This document shows positions 23,986-36,189 of a stretch of 64,000 nucleotides of DNA, one piece after another. This DNA is from Aquila chrysaetos chrysaetos (Eukaryota > Chordata > Aves > Accipitriformes > Accipitridae). The position numbers and the translations under genes are program-made. The number at the start of each line of letters is the position of its first letter. Position 1 is the first letter of the stretch. A model generated the notes under the pieces. The model worked only from the letters and a program-made list of their open reading frames with translations. It searched no databases and was not told where the DNA came from. The DNA lies in the NCBI RefSeq assembly GCF_900496995.4, contig NC_044030.1, positions 15,436,851 through 15,500,850 of the forward strand, written 5' to 3'.

Positions 23986-25498
23986 CAGTATAGTTTTCCC
24001 TATATGGTAAATGTTCTCTAATCAGCATGTCAGTTCACTATAAAAAGGGAATGGATGTAATCTCTGTCACAAAAACTGGAGGATGTTTTCTTGACTAATC
24101 ACATATGGTACCTCAGCTGAGCAAATGCTTGCTAGTAGACTGTAGAAACTTAAAAAAGATAAGATAGAAGAAGTTTCCTCTCATGTCTTACCTATTTTCA
24201 ATACACAGTACAGCAAGAATAAGTAACCAGCAAGAAAGCAGGACTGCATACCTTTCCTGATGAATGGAATATGAGAAGTTGGTGTCAGTCACAGCACATG
24301 AGGATAAGATCTACCACCGATCCTCCAATTGGCCCTTGGACTTACTGTGAGACTGGATTGATAGTAAGGGGAAATGAAGGAGAGAAGCCTTGCCAATGTA
24401 CACAGTGTTCATTCACTCTGAAAAAAAAAAAAACGACCAAATTGGAGTAAACACACCAACACATGTTGTTCTATGGTAAAGCTGTCATCTTTCTAAAGAA
24501 AATAGCTACTTTATATTCTGCACATTTTAAATTACAGTTAGATTATGCTGTCTCCTTTCATTGAGTCTAGTAGGAAAAATTTACCACTTTGAAATGACCT
24601 GTCTTGTACTTGTTTCACAGACACTTCTGCAACTAATGCACTTTCTCTGAGTAAAAAAAGGAAGAGAAAAAAAGGAAAAATATATTTTAAAAACACTGCT
24701 CTTGAAATTAGAATATGGACATTAATTCTTTTGAAATGCATCAGAGGAGACTTGAAGGAGTGAAATGTGCACCTTTATGTAGCTTAACAGCAAAGATGAC
24801 ATTTGCAGTCTCCAGGTAAAGCTTGCCTTCTTCAAGAAAGACATTTAACAAAGAAAACTATTTGCCATTGTTACACCTGTCACCTTTCATCTGTAATGAA
24901 TCCCACCTCAGAACTTCATTTTAAATGTATACCACAATGAGGGACAGATATCAGCTGCTTATTCAAGCACAGGCCTGGAATGAATTACTCCGGCAAATAT
25001 CAGCATTTTCAAAACAAGGGATTCATAAGAGTATTACAGAGTTAGAGACCCCTGGACAATGCAGATACATTATCAAACTATTACAGTGTCCTTCATTAAA
25101 AAAGAGTTTGTTTTGCTGGGTTTTTTCCTCCCACAGCCTGGTTAAGGCAAAACTCATAGTCTCTCTTTAAATCCAGAGCCTTTTCATCTCATAATTAGCA
25201 CCAGAGTTCACAGAGTCTCTAGTTATGTGCTTGGTTTTACAAATCTACATTTAACTAATGAGCTTTGCAGTGCCAAAGTCATTAATGAAGCCTTGGGTTC
25301 TGATCTCTTCCTTAATAGCAGTAGACTAAAGCAGAAATGTAAGGTCACTATTTTTTTACTTTTGGTTATCATGTTCAGGCATGCGGCATCAGTCTTTTGA
25401 GCAGGGAGCTACTGAAGCAAAAAGGTGGGATAATGGGCCTATTAGACTGTAGATCACTGGAACTTCCTTTCTAAGGTCAGGACATAGTTACCTGACAA
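23986..25498. other. No gene recognised
   Basis: Unique AT-rich sequence between two solo LTRs. No domain or named repeat is seen. Confidence 0.45.
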
Positions 25499-25503
25499 AT
25501 GAC

Positions 25504-26361
25504 TGTGAGAGACTGAAAGAGTTAACGTCTCAAACACTGTGGTGGGGCAAGTTCTGCTTAAAGACAAACCCTGCACAGCAAGGAGCCAAGGTGAAAAGCC
25601 CATCAGCTCAGACATCAGCAACAGGAGGGGGAGGGCCTGCTGGAGGGTGCGCAGCTCCCTGTTCTGATAAGCTGTTCTGATACAAAGATCAAACAATGGC
25701 CACATCTGCAGGGAAGGACAAGTTACTCCACAAACGACCCCCAAGCCCAAAGGCTCACAAACTGTTCATTAACCTGACGAGTTCAGGTGCCCACCCAAAG
25801 TGGGGGCAAGGATGATAAAAGGACACAAACTGAAGCCCCGGGTGCGCAAGCCCACCAGGACTGGACCCCTCAGCTGACTGGACCCCTCGGCTGACTGAAC
25901 CAACGCTGGACCCAGGACCGGTGAAATCTTTCTCTCTTCCTTTTTCTCTCTCTGTCTTCTCTCTTTCCTTTTGCTTTTCCACAATCCCTACACCTCATCC
26001 GTTTCAAGATATAAACCATTGACCAAGTCTGAGACTCAGAGTAGATCCAGCCACCCCTGGGCCCTTCTCTGAGGAGGACTCTAGAAAGCAAAGGGGTCTG
26101 CTCTGAACCTCGTGACTCAACGGGAGGGATCTCCTTATTCCCTGAATTGATGTATATGGTTACACAGTTTACAGAAGTAGTCTTATGCCAATTCCTGTTG
26201 TGAGAAACCCTGCCACCTACTACCACGCCTCCCCAGTTCAGTTTGCTTCTGTCATGAATAAATTCTTTAACTGATCATTTGGTGTTGTTTCACCTTAATT
26301 TAGCCTGAGGGAATTTCAAATTAAACATGACTCCCTGGTCTGTCCAGTCTGGGTCGTGACA
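25504..26361 (+). mobile_element. Solo LTR, 858 bp, 5-bp TSD
   Basis: It starts TGTGAGAGACTGAAAGAG and ends GGGTCGTGACA. The direct repeat ATGAC flanks it at 25499-25503 and 26362-26366. A TATA-like GATAAAA is at about 25813. A short tandem pair of CTGACTGGACCCCTC-like units lies near 25870-25895, followed by a long pyrimidine-rich stretch at 25927-25980. AATAAA is at 26257-26262. The terminal sequences link it to the LTRs at 23284, 33906 and 58419. No internal viral region is present. Confidence 0.85.
26257..26262 (+). promoter_or_regulatory. LTR polyadenylation signal
   Basis: AATAAA lies about 100 bp before the LTR 3' end. Confidence 0.55.
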
Positions 26362-26366
26362 ATGAC

Positions 26367-29300
26367 GTGTGAAGTTTATTTGGCATTTCAGCCTAAGACC
26401 CAGCTCTAGTCACAGAGATCCTAAGAAATAGGAGTCAAACACTGTCCATAAAGTTTTGGCTTTTTCTTGCAAAGAGGGTCACAGGCCCATACCACACCTG
26501 TTGGAGTTTAAGGATTTCCATACTTATGCAAGCCTTCCACTGTGGCACGGGTCTCAGCATCTCACAGAAATATTTTGTTCCTGATAATAATATCACAATA
26601 AGATGAACACTGACTTGTTCTCCAGAAATTATTAAAAAATGAGCAACGTTATATTTGGTTGCTCACATAGAGACAAAGTGAAGTATTTCAGCTTCTACAT
26701 ATGTGCATATACAAATATAGGGAAAAATAATTTATAATGCAGCTGAAATACTTCAAACACTGTTACTGTGAGTGCATTATAAATCCACTCTACCCACTGG
26801 AAAACAGGGCCACTTGCTTTCCAACTACCAATGGCATTAAAATACTCCAAGCCCCAAACTTTAACATTGCCCTGCATAATCATTCCACAGCTGCATTTTG
26901 AAAAAGAGAGGTTAAAAGCAAACAGTGTTGTTAAGGATTTAGTTTCCAAAAAGTTTCATTTAATGCCTCACTTCCCTCAGAAGTGCATAGTGACAGGAAG
27001 GGAGGCAACACTGTATACGGAAGTCTTTGGGAAAGTAAGGTACTGGAGATATTTTGGACCTAAAGTAAATTAGTAATCATCCATTTTCAGATCTCATAGT
27101 TAAAGTTTACTATAAGGACTTTTTTTCCTTCTTTTCCATAATTCAGAGACTTGCAATTATATAAATAATCCTCTGCAGTATATTAGTAATAATATGTACT
27201 TGTTTGTTGCTGATTTTTTTCTGAATAATGCTCTTGCTGTAGGATCCAATTCAATCTTTTGGGCATGACATTATGAGATTTAGGATTATACAAACAGAAG
27301 CATGTCTTACATCTATGTATTTACTTTCCTGTTTATTTTATTCTTTGAAAAATTACATTAAATGGAAACTTAAATTGTTTAAAATGTGAGTAGCTCTACT
27401 GATTTCAGCACGATTACTCAAGTGCTTTAGACTAAGCAAGTCACTGTGTGTTTTGTGAAAACAAAGCACAAGTTGCAGGTGGTTATCTTATTACGGCAAT
27501 GATCTTCATACTCTCACTCAGGTTCAAATGTCTTCGGGTACATCTACTCTGGAAGAAGTTATGCTTGTCTAAAGCTGCATTTTTGTTAAGCTGCAAATGT
27601 AACGTCTCCTTTGATTACAGCTGTGCTATTTTAAAGAAGTTATTGCTGGTAACTCTGGAGCAAACCACCCAAAAGCTCCATGCTTCTGCCACTCAGATGA
27701 GCTTTCCCTGTCATTTTAAATTCAGAGTGATCTCACTCACCTGGGTCAGACTGAAAAACTGAGCACAGCAAAACAAAAACTTGGTGTACATGTGTTGATG
27801 GGTAAAGGTGAGTGACTGCTTATACCAACAATGGGGTTGGCAATTCTCGAAGAAGAATCCCAGTAAAGTCTCCCAAGAGGAAGCCAACCAAGGGAAGAAG
27901 ATCAGAAACAAGCCCTGGAGAGAACTTCTCTGGTAGGCACAGCCACAGCCATACAGAGGATGTATATCATCATACTCTCTGTGAACTAAACACCAACGTA
28001 CATGCTTATTGTGCTGCAAATTCCGGCTGTCAACAATGCCTTCCTCCAAGCTGGGGTGGGTTAATTGGCTTTGCACTGACTTAACGACTACACATACGCA
28101 GACATGTTGTGCTAGTAGGGGTCATCCTGATCTGTGGCATTAAATGATGGGAACAGGCAGAGAGAATCCCCCTGTTATTGTCAAGGTGAGTTTTTGCCTG
28201 CCATGGACAAGCAGACTGTTTTCACTAATTATTTGAATCTCCAAAGCATCGGGTCATACATTAGTAATGCAAGCACTTCCACATCAGCATTAAAGAGAGC
28301 AAAAAGCACGTTCTACAGCAAACAATGGAGTTAAACACAGCCTTGAAAGCAAACATAAGCTAGCTTTTAGCAGCCAAAGCCTTGCCCACTGGATAGCTTT
28401 TTATATCTATGAAAAATTTATGTGAAACTGTCTTTCCAATTTGGGAATACTTTGTGCTCATTTACACAAATGTCAATGACTGCACAATATTTCAGGCAGT
28501 ATAAAAATGTGCTCAGAATATTTCATATTCCTATCAGGACAGCTGGGGGGACCTCTGCTCATTTCAAAATTTCTGGTAAAGGAAACACCACAAATATAAA
28601 GAAATTTGACCCCCAAAACAGCACAGTTGGCTCACAGTGTTCCCAGGTAATATCAGGGAAATGACAAAAGGCTATGCCGATGACTTTGACATAAAAAACC
28701 ACTTTTTGTTAATTAGGTAATAAAACAATGTAACCCTAGATTATGTAATTGGTTGGGTTGAAACATTTTTAAATTGGGATGAGAATAAGGTGATACTTGT
28801 AAAGTTGAGTAGTTTACCCATTGAGAATTTTAACAGTGTGTGTGTTGGATAATTGGAGCCTTAACGGTACTGCTAATACGGAATTGATGTAAATGAACTG
28901 TCATTCAAAGAGTGGTGTTAGTATCATGTGCACTGGGGCATACTTAGCCAAATGCACATTACTACTTAGGGTATTTTGGCACTTTTTCTAAGGCATTACC
29001 TTGGACATCTGTCAGTAATTTTGTTCTGCTAGACCAAACAAGACTGAAAGCCTGAAAAGGAGACAGTACCACTAGCAAGGATTTATTTTGAATGTTGTTT
29101 CTTGTATTTGAGGAAATACAAATGGTAAAGTTGCCTTTAGAGAGGCCAAGGATAGTCCTCACAGCAGTAATAAAGTGCCACTGAGCATAAGCTACACTTA
29201 AAATTAAATTCCCTGGTATCCGAATATTAAATATGCTTGCTGGATTTTAACAGAGCTCATTAAAAAGATTCAAAATTCTGACAGTCCACCTAAAGTCCAA

Positions 29301-30717
29301 ATGAAATTCTCTTGGGAAAAAAAAAGTAATAAAATGTCATTTCCAAAAGAGCACTCATTTCAAAATTAATGCCTCACCATCCCAGGACAATTATTTTGGC
29401 ATATTCATTGAACAACCATTGATCAATCATTCATGTTTCTGCACCTAATATAAAAAATTATGAACTAATTTTGAAAAAGAAAACACATGTTTCTGTTTCT
29501 GGTACTCAACTTAATACTTCTTTAAAAAGGCACAAATCATAAAAGATATGAAATAGCCATCCTTTCACTTGTTCTTGTCATTCCAAATATATGTCAAACT
29601 AGATATCTAGGAAGTGGTCCAATCTGCTCAAAAGCAAAGTACATGGATTGGCCTTGCTACTTATTTCTGAATACATACAACTTAATTTGATGTACAGTGA
29701 CTTACAGTGCAATATTCTATAGCCAAAACAGCATGGAAGAACCTGTGTGTGGAACACAATATTCTGAGGGATGTTTTTCTGTCTTTCTAGTTCTGAACTT
29801 GCAACTTTCATGCGTGATAATTCAGGAGACCAGGCAAAAGGACATTGGAAAAAAAAAAAAAAAAGGGTTATGTTAACAGGGTTAGTTTGGGAAGATATTT
29901 TATTTTCTCCCCAAAACTAATTTATAAAACAAGACTTTTGAGAGTGAGACACATGCAGGGTAAAAGAAAAATCTTGAAGAACTTTTTTCTTTTTAGATTG
30001 ACTCTGCCATATTCTTTAAATATTATATTTTTGTTTTTACATTTTTCTTGGATTTCTTGCAGACAAAAGAAATAATAGTGCACTTACTGCTCTGAGAGGG
30101 CTAAGAAATGTTCTTATGTTACTATTATTTTTTTCTGAACAAAGCTGAGGTCGATTTCCATGTGAAAAAGAAGCTGTAAAGTGAATATAAGAATATAGGA
30201 TGAATTGCAAATGAAAGATTATGACTTGAAATGAATCATCCTTAACTCATTTTTTTAAATTAATTTAAGATCAGGAATACAGTGTAAAAATGAATCACTC
30301 TATAGCAAATCAAATACACCAATGTCCTTTTTTTTTCTTTTAAAAAAAAAAAAAGGAAATTTAGCACTAATGTCTCCATTCAGAGAAACATTAAAGAGTG
30401 TCCACAACTCTAAATAAGAACAGCCAACCTGCTGAGATGTAAGGACACATATAAAGTGCTGCAATAAAATAGGAATATTTTGACAATGCAGAGCATGCTC
30501 ATGAGAACAACCATTTGTAAAATGTCATATTTGGTCCAGAACCAAGACTTGACACCTCCATTTAATTTCTGATCCAGTAAGGTAATTAAACTACTACTTA
30601 AATGCAAGGTAAAGTTTAAGTACATTGCTGACCTGTGGTTGTCAAGAGAAGAGTATAAAAATTAAAGTGACTATTTTAGCATCAACATAGTGATATTGCA
30701 ACCTCCATCACCAAAAT
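26367..30717. other. Unique AT-rich stretch, no gene recognised
   Basis: No supported gene or repeat is seen. The open stretches at 27448-27762 (plus) and 27711-28076 (minus) have no recognisable domain. Confidence 0.45.
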
Positions 30718-30831
30718 CTAAAAGGTCAAATCAAACAGATGTTCCATGTGATTTCTGTACAGTTCAAAGTATTCAAATGGAATGTTAGTCTTATGAACTT
30801 CTATCCATCTCCTTGGCTTGTCATTATTCGT
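30718..30831 (-). other. Candidate terminal exon, unidentified
   Basis: On the minus strand a good acceptor (TTCATCTTCCTTGACAG) is followed by 37 open codons and a TAG. The only open frame starts in phase 0 and gives a charged, aromatic-rich peptide with DKPRRWIEVHKTNIPFEYFE. No strong donor follows, so it would be a last exon, or end at a weak GTACAG site. It does not join in phase to 34879-35047, so at least one exon would be missing between them, or the call is wrong. Confidence 0.18.
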
Positions 30832-33654
30832 CTGTCAAGGAAGATGAAAGGTTCAATATGACTGTTGAAAATAAGTAAATAAATAATGAAATTAACTTGA
30901 CTGAGAATAGCAAAACTACCTATTTTCACTCATTAAAATCTGACAACTTCCTTAGGATTCCAGAGCTGAATTATGATCAATCCAATATCTTTCAGGATAA
31001 ACATTTAAAACAAATAAACAAACAAACAAACAAACCCCTGATGTAAGTACCATGAAAATGAAGCTGAAAGAACAGGTAATAAAACCAGCTTGATCTATTA
31101 AATATTATTATTTGAGGACTACAGTCCTTTGTTTCTTATTTGTTATACTACACACTGTAGTCACTACTGATGAGTCACATTTGCATATTTACTGTTCTAC
31201 TGAGTTCTGTGCTCAAAACTGTGATTTTGTATTGAAATTTGAACAAGTGTGGATTTATACAATTGTACGCACTGTTAGACTGTAGGCCACTTTTGTAGTG
31301 TGGCTAAAGTGTAGCAAATATAAGGCAATCACTTAACTGCACATTTGAATCTAGACATTTTCTATATCTTTTCTATGTGTCTCAATGTGCTGTATCTGAA
31401 GGCAGCAAAGCACTTTGTGTAATGTCACATACAGCTGACTGAGAAGACGCTCAAGAAAGGGCATTAGGTAAAATGAAATGTAGTCTGCAAGATGCAGGTC
31501 CAAGGCATTGCACTGGTGTAGCTTTTGTACGTAGAGATGGTCTAGATTTCTGCCATGGAAATGGCACAGAAATATACCCTACCAGGGCCATTCTCCTTAT
31601 CACTGACTGGTAAGAACACAGCATCCTTTCAGTGAGAGTCACTATACAGCCCATGGAGAACTGGGTGAGTGAGAGGGACAGTAAAAGAGACAGCATGTGA
31701 GTTATCAAAATTTAAAAAAAAAAAGTTACCCATTGATATTTTTTTCCAAATATATTAAAATTTATTTTGTCTTAAGTTTGGGACATACATCATAAATGCA
31801 AATCTTAGTGCAAAAGTGTAAGCAAATGCCTGTCTTCAAGCACTGCCATAACTTTTCTGAAGTCCGTAAAGACATGCCTGCTCAGGAGCTGGAAGAGAAT
31901 AGAAACAAAGCCCCACAACGGACACAAAGAGAGGGCTTCAAGGTAGTCTTAAGGCAGAGGTTAAAATTAGATTCTGGACTTGAAACATCATGGCTGGGAA
32001 CATCTTCTCTATTATCCTGAACCACTCTATGTTGCATGTCTAGATAAATCAACAATGTTACAAAAAAATTCAAGGCCAAGTTGTAAAGGTGTTGAATGTA
32101 CATGATGATGAAGCAGCTAGAAGAGGAATTCCATTACCACCTATTCAGTCCATCTGGCGGAATGAAAAGAAAAGGAAAAAAAAAACAACAAAATTTTGGT
32201 AGTCGTTATTTCACTAATCCTACACACAAGTGGAGCTTTGTTTCAAGTAAGCTAATAAACCCAGATGGAGGACTTAGATTGTAAAGCTATCCCAAAAGAA
32301 ATCCTCATATGCCCTTCGGGGTTAGACTTTGGTTCCCAGTCCGTTTCAAGTAGGAAGATTCTGTTTCAAACTCCTTTGCTAACAGGCTTCTACTAAAAAC
32401 CACCATCAGGCTCTGAGAGAAGTAGAAATGTTTCCATATGAATAATAGCCAGGAAAGTGATTTTAAAAATGCCCTTGGTAAAAACAAGGGCTAGAGATGG
32501 AATGGGACATAGCTAATCTGGTAAATCAGAGTTGGTCTACTAATAGATATTTTTCAGTACCTACTGTTGCTCCATCTGAAAAAAAAAAATTAAAAAATAC
32601 CCTTATATACCAGTTAATCCATTTTAGACAGATGGGAAGGACCATTGACAAGGAACAGAAGAATGAAGAAGTTTGTTTACCTTGCTTACCTCTCTTAAAG
32701 ATTAAATTCTTACACAATTCTAATTGAGCTTGTTTCTAGATTCAGGAGCACAAAAAAAAAATCTGCCTGCTCCCCGCCCCTCCTTAATCTGTATTTGTAA
32801 ATCCACATGCTCTCTATTCATAGGTCTTTAGGGAGTGAGCAGACAGTTCAAACATATGTTGACTCAAAGCCAGTGACTTAATTAATTAAACTTATGCTAC
32901 ATAAATAATATATTTAAATTAAACCAACAAGATGATCATGTCCTTATGCATATAGTAATCCCTTCAGTGACATGAAGGCTCAATACACACTAGTTTGGGC
33001 TCAAAGCCATCTTAAAGGGTGGGGGTTTGGGGAGCTTCTTGGAGTATGGGAGCACTTTGATAGAACAGAATAACTACAGGTGGGTTAATAACATCTTTCA
33101 AGTAATTCTCAGTGAAGTTTATATGGAGTGAAGATTTAGACTATATGTGCATGTTTTTCCCATTACTCCTGCTAGTACATTTTTTCAGAACCATTTGCAA
33201 TCACAAAATAAACAACTCCAATTTCCTTTCCGTACATCTTTCTTAGCTGCTCCTCCTTAGTCTAAAAGCTTCTTGTGCACAAAAAAGGATATTTAATTGA
33301 GTCCATATTTCAAGAATTTTTTCACAGAAAAATATTTCCAAGCTACCAAAAGATGTAATTTAAAATATATTTTATTTCTAAAAGGACTGTCTCAAGGATT
33401 TTGCTCTAGCTACTATACCAGTACCAGTCGTGTTAAAAAAACCTGCTTGCAAACAATCACAGTTTGAATTATAGATACAGTGAAAACATATTTGAACGGA
33501 TTTCTTGATGTATATTGCAAAACAGCCTGAATAAATTCAGATCATAACACTTCCAGTAATTTCTTTTTCCAGACTATTCAGATTTTTGCCTGCAGACCAA
33601 AAGGAAGAAAGAATAATTACAGTGAAATTAACTGGAAAAACCAAAGGCCAGAAT
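30832..33654. other. Unique AT-rich stretch, no gene recognised
   Basis: No named repeat or gene. An (AAAC)n simple repeat lies at about 31013-31035. A minus-strand acceptor with a strong pyrimidine run occurs at about 33597, but only 16 codons follow before a stop. Confidence 0.45.
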
Positions 33655-33708
33655 CCTCACTGGGTGGCTGCATGGTGCTCAGTTACTGGCTGGGGTTAAA
33701 CCACAACA
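33655..33708 (+). mobile_element. LTR 3'-end fragment
   Basis: About 54 bp match the end of the common avian LTR: GGTGGCTGCATGGTGCTCAG, then GGCTGGGGTTAAACCACAACA. The same ending, diverged, closes the LTR at 45222-46220. The rest of the LTR is absent. Confidence 0.65.
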
Positions 33709-33905
33709 TCATATCAACTGCCATTTAGCAGTGGCTAAAATGTACAGAGCAGATTTTAAAGTACTCTTTCCAATAATAGTAACCCCCGCCCCCTCTAAAC
33801 TGTTGAAAGGTCTCTATATGACTGTACAGGAAAGTGCCATTTTAATGTATGAAACATTAACTGGAAATCAGTTTATGCACTGTATGAGTTTTAGCTAGGA
33901 GGTTT

Positions 33906-34058
33906 TGTGAGAGACTGAATTGTTACCTCAAGCTGTTTGTCTCAAAGATTGTGAGGTGTGAGAGACTGGACTGTCATCTCAAGCCATTCATCTCAAGGAT
34001 TGTTTGATGCGAGAGACTGAACGGTGAACTATTTATCTCAAGCCCTTTGTCTCTGGGA
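33906..34058 (+). repeat. Three 51-bp tandem units at the LTR 5' end
   Basis: Units 33906-33956, 33957-34007 and 34008-34058 each start TGYGAGAGACTG and contain a TCTCAAG block. They lie in the U3 part, before the TATA box. Confidence 0.85.
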
Positions 34059-34314
34059 TGGCCTGTTTAAGCAGGGCACTCCTCTGTCCATAAGGAGGAT
34101 TACCAGGCCACTGAGGCATCCAGGGGAGGAAACAGGCTGAAGCCAACAAGCATGCAAGAATGTGGAGGCTACCATTCTCATGGAAACTGTAGTCTTTGAG
34201 ATAAGATACTGGTTTCTAGTGTTGATCACACGAAGGTCGTGTGATAGACAAAACCTGCAGCGCATGAACAGTGCATGAACAGTACGTATGTGCATGCATC
34301 ATTGAAATATGCCC

Positions 34315-34320
34315 TATAAA
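34315..34320 (+). promoter_or_regulatory. LTR TATA box
   Basis: TATAAA (extended as CCCTATAAAAAAA) sits about 190 bp upstream of the LTR polyadenylation signal, as in a retroviral U3/R border. Confidence 0.5.
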
Positions 34321-34505
34321 AAAACATGGAGACAAGCTGTGGTGTGCACCCACCACCAAAGAGTTGAAGACTGAGGACAAACAGGACGCCGCTGGATCCA
34401 TGGTGGTGACTATCCTTGCAACTCTATCCCAACTGCTTGCTTGATTTCTGCCTTTTCCTCCATTCTATCCTATTGCTACTATTTTCTACTTTTGATACTT
34501 TTGAT

Positions 34506-34511
34506 AATAAA
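34506..34511 (+). promoter_or_regulatory. LTR polyadenylation signal
   Basis: AATAAA lies about 95 bp before the LTR 3' end. The same position is used in the related LTR at 58419 (58879-58884). Confidence 0.55.
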
Positions 34512-34878
34512 AACTCTTTTGTGCATACGGCATTTGACCTTGTTTGTGTCTTAATCTTGCTCTTGGGATCGTATCGAAACCTTCCCCAACATTGGATCGG
34601 GACAGGGTTACACAACTATTTGTTTTCAGTCAGGTTCAGTAAATGATAAATTTTTTTCCATGGCAGAATAATCTAGCAAAGGCTATGTGAATCTGGATTT
34701 TAATTTGTTTAACGTAAGAGCCAGTCAGCATTTGATTGATTCAAGATGTGGAAAGGTAGTAGAGCTCGAAAAACTGTACATGAAGTTCTTGATTAAACAA
34801 GACAGGAATCACAGGGTTGATTAATACCGAGTCATACGACCAAGACCAGTTCCAACCCATCAGCACTGCAATACTCAC

Positions 34879-35047
34879 AGAAAGGGCATAAATTCCTGTA
34901 TTCCAAAGACATTGAAGTTTTTGTTCTTAGCAACACTGAGAGGGAATTCAATTTTCTTGTTGCTGTAATATCCCACACTCTGAAGTGTACTTCCACAGGA
35001 AGAAAAGGGAGCTGTGTAACTCTTAAGAGTACAGAGAATTTCCTCAT
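34879..35047 (-). CDS. Candidate internal coding exon, unidentified gene
   Basis: Read on the minus strand. The exon starts after a TAG acceptor (GATTGTTATAG) and ends at a consensus donor (CT then GTGAGT). The favoured frame starts with two bases, runs 55 codons and leaves two bases. It reads EEILCTLKSYTAP..., then SCGSTLQSVGYYSNK, then FPLSVAKNKNFNVFGIQEF. If joined to 36159-36189, the G left there plus AT here makes an Asp codon, so the phases agree. A second frame is also open, starting ATG AGG, which weakens the argument. I do not recognise the protein and find no domain. The acceptor's pyrimidine run is short. It would belong to a minus-strand gene with long introns. Confidence 0.28.
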
Positions 35048-35706
35048 CTATAACAATCTAGTAATAACGACATTTCCATAAGGGGATACGATCCCCAGAA
35101 AGGGTAACTAGCACCTACCTGATACCTCCTCTTTGTTACAATGCTGCACATAAATTTCAAAATAAAATATTCCCACCTCTAAATTCCTTGTGGATTTTAG
35201 AATCATTATAGACTTTACTTTCTTCTCAGGAATCATTCTTCCCCCTGTAAAATTATGGGATTTAAGAATCCAGACAGAAAAATGTCAGAGGAAATTAATG
35301 CACAGTTCTTCTCAACGTTACTTTTTAGGAGACTGATATTTGCCATACGTCCCTGCATTGGTCTGCAGAAAGACGCAAGGAAACCCTTGCCAAGTCTAGA
35401 TGACTTCTCTAAGTCATCTCAAAGAACATGCTGTCTGATACAAAAGTGTTCACACAAACACTTTATCATGGTGGCACCCATGCTTTCTCATCTTAGGGAA
35501 AGGCTCAGAGGTGACAAGGATTACTGGCAAGTCAGAGCACCAGAGAACTGTTCAGGCCAGCGTGGCATAACCATCAACACCACAAGAAGAACATCCATCG
35601 GTAGGTCTTTGAGGGTCAGAATTCACATCCTTGTAACGTGGAGTAGGAGCATTTTCAAAACTAGTTGAATTAATTCTAAATAACATTCAGTAGTACAGAA
35701 ATATAA

Positions 35707-35820
35707 AATCATAGAATGGTCTCAGTTGGAAGGGACCTTAAAGATCACCTTGTTCCAACCCCCTGCCATGGGCAGGAATACCTTCCAGTAGGTCAGGTTG
35801 CTCAAAGACTCATTCAACCT
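35707..35820 (-). mobile_element. CR1 3'-end fragment
   Basis: It begins ATCATAGAATGG...GTTGGAAGGGACC and continues AACCCCCTGCCATGGGCAGG, which is the reverse complement of the CR1 3' end. Only about 115 bp of the 3' untranslated tail is present, a normal 5' truncation. Confidence 0.85.
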
Positions 35821-36158
35821 ATTTTCAGAAAAAAATTTAGCAAGCTTTTCAGGAAATAAAAAAAAATTGTAAGTAACAAGTGGTAAAATTTAATTTTATA
35901 GGTAAGTGAAGTTTGGAAGCAAATCTTTCATGATGCCTGTAATTTAACATGTTTGCGGTCAAACAGTGTATCAAATATTTCCGGACATATATAAATAAGA
36001 TATCACTTGCAGAGTTTTGCCTTGAACTATCTGGTTAATCATTAATCTCTCTAGTCTATCACACTAGAAAGGAAAGTCCTAGAAAAGGCTTTTAACTTCT
36101 TGAATAGGTCCTGGGAAGCAACACCTGAAAAAAATAACTCACAGAATGATTTTCTTAC
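35821..36158. other. No feature recognised
   Basis: Short AT-rich stretch between a CR1 tail and a candidate small exon. Confidence 0.4.
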
Positions 36159-36189
36159 CATGGTTTAAAACAGCATTAATATTTATTGC
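36159..36189 (-). CDS. Candidate 31-bp internal exon, unidentified gene
   Basis: On the minus strand the acceptor CTATTTTCCTCAG and the donor CATG|GTAAG both fit consensus and enclose only 31 bp. Only the phase-0 frame is open (AININAVLNH, then one spare base). The other two frames hit stops at once. The spare G joins in phase to the exon at 34879-35047. Short exons are hard to prove from sequence: the evidence is the paired splice sites and the phase match. The protein is not recognised. Confidence 0.25.

Larger units (their letters stand above)
33906..34604 (+). mobile_element. Solo LTR, 699 bp, with triplicated 5' end
   Basis: It starts TGTGAGAGACTGAATTG and ends ATTGGATCGGGACA. The flanking direct repeat is GGTTT (33901-33905) versus GGGTT (34605-34609), four of five matching. 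The first 153 bp are three tandem diverged copies of a 51-bp unit (33906, 33957, 34008). A TATA box TATAAA is at 34315-34320 and AATAAA at 34506-34511. The last ~75 bp are nearly the same as those of the LTR at 58419-58976 (CTTGTTTGTGTCTTAATC and onwards), so they are one family. Confidence 0.85.

Noticed and set aside
31059..31071. 13-bp microexon that would make 34879-35047 and 30831 phase-compatible
   Set aside because: The donor is weak, the intron to 30831 would be only about 230 bp, and it was found by searching for a phase fix, so it is not independent evidence.
35255..35668. 137-codon plus-strand open stretch
   Set aside because: No recognisable domain, AT-rich region, and length within what chance gives over 64 kb in six frames. 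It ends just before a CR1 tail and shows no splice or promoter context.
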